A DNA stretch of 24,960 bases from Rhodocyclaceae bacterium UBA2250 (lineage in GTDB: Bacteria; Pseudomonadota; Gammaproteobacteria; Burkholderiales; Rhodocyclaceae). A program made the position numbers and the translations under genes. Shown here piece after piece: positions 19,869 to 24,960 of this stretch (position 1 is the stretch's first letter; every line of letters begins with the position of its first letter). A model generated the notes under the pieces. The model had not been told where the DNA came from. It saw nothing but the letters and a program-made list of their open reading frames with translations, and did no database searches. The DNA lies in contig DDXW01000026.1 of assembly GCA_002347285.1 (NCBI GenBank), forward strand, positions 1 to 24,960, given 5' to 3'.

Positions 19869-21599
19869 TCACTTCCCTTTGCTGGACTCCTGCAGGGCCT
19901 TGGTGATCGCATCGCCGGCGTTCTCCGCCGCCCCGCCAGCGCCGGATTTCGCGGCCTCGCGCGCGGCATCGGCGGCCGCATCCTCCCGCAGCATCTGCTG
20001 GATGTCGATCATCGGCGTTTCGCCCTCGACATAGGTCGGCTTGTCGTGCCCGACCAGCTGCGGGAAGGTGATCACCAGGCCGACCATGACGATCTGGATG
20101 ATCACGAAGGGGATCGCGCCCCAGTAGATCTGGCCGGTGGTGACCGGCTCGGTCATCCGGCCGGTGAGGTGGTCCTTGTAGCGCGCGGTCGGCGCGACCG
20201 AGCGCAGGTAGAACAGCGCGAAGCCGAACGGCGGGTGCATGAAGGAGGTCTGCATGTTCACCGCCATCAGCACGCCGAACCAGATCAGGTCGATGCCGAG
20301 CGCATCGGCGGCGGGCACCAGCAGCGGCAGCACGATGAAGGCCAGCTCGAAGAAGTCGAGGAAGAAGGCCAGCAGGAACACCAGGATGTTCACCACGATC
20401 AGGAAGCCGAGCTCGCCGCCGGGCAGGTTGGCGAGCAGGTGCTCGACCCATTTGTGGCCATCGACGCCGTAGAAGGTCAGCGAGAAGACGCGCGCGCCGA
20501 CCAGGATGAAGACGACGAAGGTGGTGAGCTTGGCGGTCGAGTCCATCGCCTGCTTGAGCAGGCCGAGGTTGAGCCGCTTGCGCGAGAGGGCCATGATCAG
20601 CGCGCCGGTGGCGCCCATCGCGCCGCCCTCGGTCGGCGTGGCGACGCCGACGAAGATGGTGCCGAGCACGAGGAAGATCAGCGCCAGCGGCGGGATCAGC
20701 ACGAAAGTGACCTTCTCGGCCATCTGCGACAGCAGACCCAGCCTGGTGATGCGGTTGATCACCGCGGCAGCGAAGGCGACGCCCATGCCGACGCACATGG
20801 CGATGACGATCATCTCGTCGGTCGGCTTGTCCGCCGGCTGCCGCATCGCCCAATAGACCGCGGCGGCGACGGAAGCGGCCGTCAGCACCAGCAGCGAGAG
20901 CGCGCCGGAGCGGCCGCTCGGCTCGCGGAAGCTGCGCGCCTCTGGCGGCAGCGCCGGTGCCGACTTCGGCATGAAGACGGTCATCCCGAGCACGTAGAGC
21001 AGATAGAGGCCGGTCAGCACGAAGCCCGGCACGAAGGCGCCCTTGTACATGTCGCCGACCGACTTGCCGAGCTGGTCGGCGATGATGATCAGCACCAGCG
21101 AGGGCGGGATGATCTGCGCCAGCGTGCCGGAGGCGGCGATCACGCCCGAGGCGAGCCGCCGGTCGTAGCCGTAGCGCAGCATGATCGGCAGCGAGATCAG
21201 GCCCATCGAGATCACCGAGGCGGCGACCACGCCGGTCGTCGCGGCAAGCATCGCGCCGACGAAGATCACCGCGTAGGCCAGGCCGCCGCGGATCGGGCCG
21301 AACAGCTGGCCGATGGTGTCGAGCAGGTCCTCGGCCATGCCCGAGCGCTCGAGGACCAGCCCCATGAAGGTGAAGAACGGGATCGCCAGCAGCGTGTCGT
21401 TGTTCATGATGCCGCCGAAGATGCGTTCCGGCAGCGCCTGGAAGAAGGCGGGATGGAACAGCCCCAGCTCGATGCCGATCAGACCGAAGATAATGCCGTT
21501 GGCGGCGAGCGCGAAGGCGACCGGAAAGCCGAGCAGCAGGAACGCCACCAGCGAGGCGAAGATGATCGGCGCCATGTTGGCGACGAGGAATTCGGTCAT
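19869..21599 (-). CDS. TRAP transporter large permease subunit DctM
   Basis: The 576-aa product is the large, ion-coupled membrane subunit of a TRAP transporter. It carries the family's long run of hydrophobic segments, with IPFFTFMGLVLERSG, GAMLAATTGVVAASV, SGTLAQIIPPSLVLIIIADQLG and TPTEGGAMGA visible; the last two are the conserved substrate-path regions. It is longer than classic DctM (about 430 aa) because of a middle insertion with extra hydrophobic segments (about 225-290), as in the FcbT3/TakM-like branch. The last 59 residues or so form a hydrophilic Ala/Glu/Lys-rich tail after the final membrane segment. The ATG overlaps the dctQ stop by 3 nt. Confidence 0.95.
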   Translation of the reverse strand: MTEFLVANMAPIIFASLVAFLLLGFPVAFALAANGIIFGLIGIELGLFHPAFFQALPERIFGGIMNNDTLLAIPFFTFMGLVLERSGMAEDLLDTIGQLFGPIRGGLAYAVIFVGAMLAATTGVVAASVISMGLISLPIMLRYGYDRRLASGVIAASGTLAQIIPPSLVLIIIADQLGKSVGDMYKGAFVPGFVLTGLYLLYVLGMTVFMPKSAPALPPEARSFREPSGRSGALSLLVLTAASVAAAVYWAMRQPADKPTDEMIVIAMCVGMGVAFAAAVINRITRLGLLSQMAEKVTFVLIPPLALIFLVLGTIFVGVATPTEGGAMGATGALIMALSRKRLNLGLLKQAMDSTAKLTTFVVFILVGARVFSLTFYGVDGHKWVEHLLANLPGGELGFLIVVNILVFLLAFFLDFFELAFIVLPLLVPAADALGIDLIWFGVLMAVNMQTSFMHPPFGFALFYLRSVAPTARYKDHLTGRMTEPVTTGQIYWGAIPFVIIQIVMVGLVITFPQLVGHDKPTYVEGETPMIDIQQMLREDAAADAAREAAKSGAGGAAENAGDAITKALQESSKGK

Positions 21600-22255
21600 T
21601 TCTTGCCTCCTTCCCCGCCATCGCCCCCATCGACCATCTCATGGTTCATGTGCACGATGTCGGTGACTTCGGGCGCGACCTGGTGCTTCTTGATTTCCGC
21701 GGCGAGTTCCTCCTCGGCGGACGGGCCGCTCGGCTTGGCCAGCACGTTGGGGCCGGCGCCGGTCAGGAAGGCGACGCGCTTGATCAGCTCGGCCACCGCC
21801 TGCAGGATCAGCAGGGCGAAGCCGAGCGGCAGCATCAGCCGCACCGGCCAGCGGATCAGGCCGCCCGGGTTGGGCGAGCCCTCGCCGGAGTGCCAGGCGT
21901 TCATGAAGACCGGCCAGGAAAGCCAGGCGATGAGGATGGCCATCGGCAGCAGGAAGACGAGGATGCCGAAGACGTCGATCCAGTTCTGCGTCCGCTCGGA
22001 CAGGCGCCCGGCGATGACGTCGATGCGGATGTGCTCGTTCTTCTTCAGCACGTAGGCCGCGCAGGCGAGGAAGATCGCCGAGAACAGGTACCACTGGATC
22101 TCGAGCATCGCGTTCGAACTCAGGTCGAAGGCGAAGCGGCTCAAGGCGTTGCCGGCGCTGATGACCACCACGACCAGGATCAGCCAGATCGCGGCTCTGC
22201 CGACGGCCTCGCTGATGGCGTCGATCAGCCGCGCAAACTGCAGCAGGAAACTCAT
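21596..22255 (-). CDS. TRAP transporter small permease subunit DctQ
   Basis: The 219-aa product is the small TRAP membrane subunit, which pairs with DctM. Four membrane segments are visible at about 22-38, 55-70, 93-113 and 139-157, with the typical SRFAFDLSSNAMLEIQWYLF region and the KKNEHIRIDV loop between segments 2 and 3. The last 50 or so residues are hydrophilic and end in a Gly/Lys-rich stretch, longer than in classic DctQ. I chose the ATG at 22253-22255 because GAGGAGAGAG lies just upstream; a longer frame to 22333 lacks such a site and starts with non-membrane sequence. The stop overlaps the dctM ATG. Confidence 0.93.
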   Translation of the reverse strand: MSFLLQFARLIDAISEAVGRAAIWLILVVVVISAGNALSRFAFDLSSNAMLEIQWYLFSAIFLACAAYVLKKNEHIRIDVIAGRLSERTQNWIDVFGILVFLLPMAILIAWLSWPVFMNAWHSGEGSPNPGGLIRWPVRLMLPLGFALLILQAVAELIKRVAFLTGAGPNVLAKPSGPSAEEELAAEIKKHQVAPEVTDIVHMNHEMVDGGDGGEGGKK

Positions 22256-22430
22256 CAATCTCTCTCCTCGGCGGGCGGACGAGTCGCGTCGCCATGCGAC
22301 TGCGTCGTCCTTCTTGCTGTTGGGACGGCGCAATGTTAAGGCCTCGGCCCCGCTTTGGCCATATCATTGTGGAAACCCGCAAGGCCGCCGGCAGCGCCCA
22401 CGCCGCCGATCACAAATGCAATAATTGCGC
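22256..22430. promoter_or_regulatory. divergent control region between dctQ and the second binding-protein gene
   Basis: This 175-bp gap is the largest in the window. Facing plus, TGcAATAAT (22417-22425) is an extended -10 match ending 5 nt before the ATG at 22431, which would give a leaderless or nearly leaderless mRNA; no Shine-Dalgarno is seen. Facing minus, the dctQ leader contains an inverted repeat AGTCGC (22282-22287) with GCGACT (22296-22301) and then the GAGGAG ribosome site. I see no convincing minus-strand promoter hexamers and no small gene here. Confidence 0.4.
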
Positions 22431-23555
22431 ATGGAGCGACGCAGATTCATCGGCACCGCCGGCCTCGCCGGCATCCTCGCCGCGGGCGCGGCCCCGGCCG
22501 TGCATGCCGCCCAGGCGATCCGCTGGCGCCTGGCTTCCCGCCTGCCGAAAAGCATGGACATCCCCCACGCCGGCGTGCAGGCCTTCATCCGCCAGGTCAA
22601 GGAACTGTCGGACGGCAAGTTCGAGATATCGCTGTTCGCCGCCGACGAACTCGCGTCGGGCGCCGGCGTGCTCGAGAGCGTCCAGCGCGGCAGCGCCGAG
22701 TGCGGTCACACCTCGGCCCATTACTACATCGACAAGGACGAAGCCTTCGCGCTCGACAGCGCCATCCCCTTCGGCATGAACGCGCGCCAGACGGCCGCCT
22801 GGCTGCAGCATGGCAACGGGCTCGCCCTGCTGCGCGAGTTCTACAGGGGCTACGGCATCGTCAATTTCCCGATGGGCAACACCGGCGCCCAGATGGGCGG
22901 CTGGTACCGCAAGCCGCTGCGCTCGCCGGCCGACCTCAAGGGTCTCAGGATGCGCATCGCCGGGCTGGGGGGCGAGGTGCTCGCGCGGCTCGGCGCCAAG
23001 CCGGGCTATCTCTCCTCCAACGAGACCTTCGCGGCGCTGCAGGCCGGCCGCATCGACGCCGCGGAATGGAGCAGCCCGCACGACGACCTCAAGCTCGGCC
23101 TGCACGACACCTGCAAGCACTACGCCTTCCCGGGCTGGTGGAAGGGCGGCGCGCAATACGCGCTCTATATCAATCGCCGCGCCTACGATGCCCTGACGGA
23201 GGAGAACCAGACGATCGTCGCCGCCGCCGCCGCCGCCGCGCATCAGGACATCCTGGCGCAATACGATTTCAGGAACCCGCAGGCGCTGCGCGAACTCGCC
23301 GCCACCGGCACGCAACTGGTGGCGTTGCCGAAAGCCGTGCTCGATGCCGCCTGGAAGGCCTCGCAGGATCTGTTCGCCGACCTTTCCGCGAGGAACCCGC
23401 AATGGCGGAAGATTCACGCCAGCTATGCCGCCTTCCTCAAGGAGCAGGGCTGGAGCCATGCGGAAAGAGGATTTGCCGCCTACATGCACGAACGGCAGTT
23501 GCAGGCGCTCGCCGAAGAGCAGCGCAAAAAGCCGGCGCCGGCGAAGCGGCGCTAG
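22431..23555 (+). CDS. second TRAP substrate-binding protein, diverged TakP-like paralogue
   Basis: The 374-aa product is a paralogue of the receptor at 18716-19798. The leader MERRRF...AGILAAGAAPAV is nearly the same Tat-like signal. The framework is kept (IPFGMNARQ, GNTGAQMGGW, RMRIAGLGGEV, FPGWWKGG), but segments near the ligand differ: QQIAGGDIYPALEKG becomes GYLSSNETFAALQAG, and EWVGPYDDEKLG becomes EWSSPHDDLKLG. A changed ligand is likely. The C-terminus has an extra Lys/Ala-rich stretch ending AKRR, and a GCC codon run at 23220-23240 encodes polyalanine. The start at 22431 is favoured over an in-frame TTG at 22425 because it gives the same MERR start as the paralogue. The next gene begins 6 nt after its stop. 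Confidence 0.9.
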   Translation: MERRRFIGTAGLAGILAAGAAPAVHAAQAIRWRLASRLPKSMDIPHAGVQAFIRQVKELSDGKFEISLFAADELASGAGVLESVQRGSAECGHTSAHYYIDKDEAFALDSAIPFGMNARQTAAWLQHGNGLALLREFYRGYGIVNFPMGNTGAQMGGWYRKPLRSPADLKGLRMRIAGLGGEVLARLGAKPGYLSSNETFAALQAGRIDAAEWSSPHDDLKLGLHDTCKHYAFPGWWKGGAQYALYINRRAYDALTEENQTIVAAAAAAAHQDILAQYDFRNPQALRELAATGTQLVALPKAVLDAAWKASQDLFADLSARNPQWRKIHASYAAFLKEQGWSHAERGFAAYMHERQLQALAEEQRKKPAPAKRR

Positions 23556-23561
23556 GCGGCC

Positions 23562-24218
23562 ATGGGCGGGTCCGGCTTCCTGCCGCCGACGCGGCTGTGC
23601 ATCGTCCGCCACGGCGAGACCGACTGGAACGCCGGCAAGCGCATCCAGGGGCAGATCGACGTGCCGCTGTCGGCCCTGGGGCACGCCCAGGCGCGCGCGA
23701 CCGGCAACGCGCTCAGGGACGAGGGCTTCGCCGCGCTCTACAGCAGCGACCTGACGCGCGCCCACCAGACCGCGGAGGCGACCGCCCACCTCGCCCGCCT
23801 GCCGTTGCGGCTCGACGCGGGCCTGCGCGAACGCCACTACGGCATCTTCCAGGGGCTCACCTACGCGGAAGCCGAGGAGCGCCACCCGGCCGAATATGCC
23901 CGCCACAAGGCGCGCGACCCGCGCTTCGCTCCGGCCGGCGGGGAGAGCCTGCTCGACTTCGCCGCCCGGCTGGCGGCGGCCTTCGACGCGATCGTGCGCC
24001 GCCATGCGGGAGAGGCGGTGGCGGTCTTCACCCACGGCGGCGTGCTCGACATCCTGCACCGCCAGGCGACCGGCCGGCCGCTCGACGCGCCGCGCGATTT
24101 CGCGATTCCCAATTGCGGCATCAACTGGATCGAGGTCAATGGCGTGGGAGGCGGTTGCTGGACGCTGCTGTCCTGGGCCGAGCGCGGCCATCTGGAGGGG
24201 GCGCTGGACGAACTCTGA
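23562..24218 (+). CDS. histidine phosphatase family protein (phosphoglycerate-mutase-like)
   Basis: The 218-aa product belongs to the histidine phosphatase superfamily. The phospho-acceptor motif RHGETDWN starts at residue 16 with catalytic H17; the second arginine is in YSSDLTRAHQTA, the acid is E90 in LRERHYGIFQG, and the second histidine is H158 in VFTHGG. This pattern is shared by GpmB-like, CobC-like and broad sugar-phosphate phosphatases, so the substrate cannot be told from sequence; true cofactor-dependent mutase activity is less likely. It begins 6 nt after the second TRAP receptor with only a weak ribosome site, so it is probably co-transcribed and coupled with it. glyA follows after 53 bp. 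Confidence 0.9.
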   Translation: MGGSGFLPPTRLCIVRHGETDWNAGKRIQGQIDVPLSALGHAQARATGNALRDEGFAALYSSDLTRAHQTAEATAHLARLPLRLDAGLRERHYGIFQGLTYAEAEERHPAEYARHKARDPRFAPAGGESLLDFAARLAAAFDAIVRRHAGEAVAVFTHGGVLDILHRQATGRPLDAPRDFAIPNCGINWIEVNGVGGGCWTLLSWAERGHLEGALDEL

Positions 24219-24229
24219 AACGGCCGGAC

Positions 24230-24266
24230 TGCTAGAATTCGCGTTTGCCCACCCTTCGACGGGATA
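24230..24266 (+). promoter_or_regulatory. candidate extended -10 promoter and leader of glyA
   Basis: TGcTAGAAT at 24230-24238 is an extended -10 match (hexamer 5 of 6). It would start transcription near 24245, giving a leader of about 27 nt with GGGATAAG (24260-24267) as a modest ribosome site. No clear -35 is seen, as is common for extended -10 promoters. Confidence 0.4.
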
Positions 24267-24271
24267 AGTCC

Positions 24272-24960
24272 ATGTTCAGCAAGCAAAACAGCCTCGCCAA
24301 GATCGACCCGGAACTGTTCGCCGCCATCCAGGCCGAAAACCGCCGCCAGGAAGATCACATCGAGCTGATCGCCTCGGAAAACTACGTCTCCTGGGCGGTG
24401 ATGGAGGCGCAGGGTTCGCAGCTCACCAACAAGTACGCCGAGGGCTATCCGGGCAAGCGCTACTACGGCGGCTGCGAGCACGTCGATGTCGCCGAGCAGC
24501 TGGCGATCGACCGGGCCAAGAAGCTGTTCGGCGCCGAGGCGGCGAACGTCCAGCCGAATTCCGGCTCGCAGGCCAACCAGGCGGTGTTCTTCGCCTTCCT
24601 CAAGCCGGGCGACACCATCCTCGGCATGAACCTGTCGATGGGCGGCCACCTGACGCACGGCATGCCGCTCAACATTTCCGGCAAGTGGTTCAACATCGTC
24701 CCCTACGGTCTCGACCAGAACGAGGAGATCGACTACGCCGAGGTCGAGCGTCTCGCCCGCGAGCACAAGCCCAGGTTGATCATCGCCGGCGCCTCGGCCT
24801 ACGCGCTGCGCATCGACTTCGAGCGTTTCGCCAGGATCGCCAAGGAGGTCGGCGCGGTCTTCATGGTGGACATGGCGCACTATGCCGGCCTGGTCGCCGC
24901 CGGCTACTATCCGAACCCGGTGCCGCACGCCGACGTCGTCACCACCACCACCCACAAGAC
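24272..24960 (+). CDS. glyA: serine hydroxymethyltransferase (partial, 3' end outside the window)
   Basis: The first 229 codons are present. GlyA converts serine and tetrahydrofolate to glycine and methylene-tetrahydrofolate, the one-carbon donor used by ThyA. Family marks are HIELIASENYVS, LTNKYAEGYPGKRYYGGCEHVD, NVQPNSGSQAN, GGHLTHG and MVDMAHYAGLVAAG. The sequence ends in TTTTHK, with the PLP lysine at K229, the same number as in E. coli GlyA. The frame is intact to the last base and is cut by the window edge, not by a mutation. It has its own candidate promoter after the phosphatase gene. Confidence 0.97.
   Translation, partial: MFSKQNSLAKIDPELFAAIQAENRRQEDHIELIASENYVSWAVMEAQGSQLTNKYAEGYPGKRYYGGCEHVDVAEQLAIDRAKKLFGAEAANVQPNSGSQANQAVFFAFLKPGDTILGMNLSMGGHLTHGMPLNISGKWFNIVPYGLDQNEEIDYAEVERLAREHKPRLIIAGASAYALRIDFERFARIAKEVGAVFMVDMAHYAGLVAAGYYPNPVPHADVVTTTTHK

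Noticed and set aside
22256..22333. Longer start for dctQ at 22333
   Set aside because: The added N-terminus is hydrophilic and a strong GAGGAG site sits just before the ATG at 22255.
23220..23240. GCC repeat in the second receptor as a phase-variable tract
   Set aside because: A triplet repeat in frame would only change alanine number; no on/off switching is expected.

Overview
The window is about 25 kb of GC-rich bacterial chromosome, tightly packed with genes. Gene content and protein style (DarP, PmbA/TldE, Mog, a TakP-type TRAP binding protein with a Tat signal, a dcd end overlapping an Orn/Lys/Arg decarboxylase) suggest a betaproteobacterium, perhaps in or near the Rhodocyclales. That placement is inference from protein resemblance, not from a marker phylogeny. 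I see no insertion sequence, prophage, CRISPR array, tRNA or rRNA. No gene-free stretch exceeds about 180 bp.

Layout. (1) 1-3198, plus strand: the last codons of a probable dcd, a 748-aa fold-type-I Orn/Lys/Arg decarboxylase overlapping it by 4 nt, and a diaminopimelate-dehydrogenase-like oxidoreductase. (2) 3217-14757, minus strand: one nine-gene block that reads, in transcription order, thyA, glk, a small Lys/Ala/Pro-rich DUF2934 protein, glgC, a GH57 glycosidase, glgP, pgi, glgA, folA. It joins glucose phosphorylation, ADP-glucose formation, glucan elongation, glucan phosphorolysis and entry into glycolysis. The two dTMP/folate genes thyA and folA sit at its two ends. (3) 14787-18620: an M17 leucyl-aminopeptidase-like gene that overlaps mog tail to tail, darP upstream of mog, and divergent pmbA/tldE. 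(4) 18716-24218: a TRAP locus with a TakP-like binding protein, a strong hairpin terminator, dctM and dctQ on the minus strand, then a second, diverged binding protein directly followed by a histidine phosphatase. (5) 24272-end: the first 229 codons of glyA, cut by the window edge.

How the genes fit together. The central block can run a glucan storage cycle: Glk makes glucose-6-P, GlgC makes ADP-glucose, GlgA extends the chain, and GlgP releases glucose-1-P. Pgi links glucose-6-P to fructose-6-P. No GH13 branching enzyme (glgB), debranching enzyme (glgX) or phosphoglucomutase lies in the window; the GH57 enzyme is the only local candidate for glucan trimming or branching. The TRAP locus should import an organic acid (2-oxo acid or similar), with two binding proteins possibly feeding one DctQM permease.

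I found no clearly new defence or mobile system. The most interesting points are the thyA/folA pair split by a glycogen cluster, the DUF2934 basic-tail protein inside that cluster, the two-receptor TRAP arrangement with altered pocket segments, and several near-consensus -10 boxes placed so close to start codons that short-leader or leaderless mRNAs are likely.
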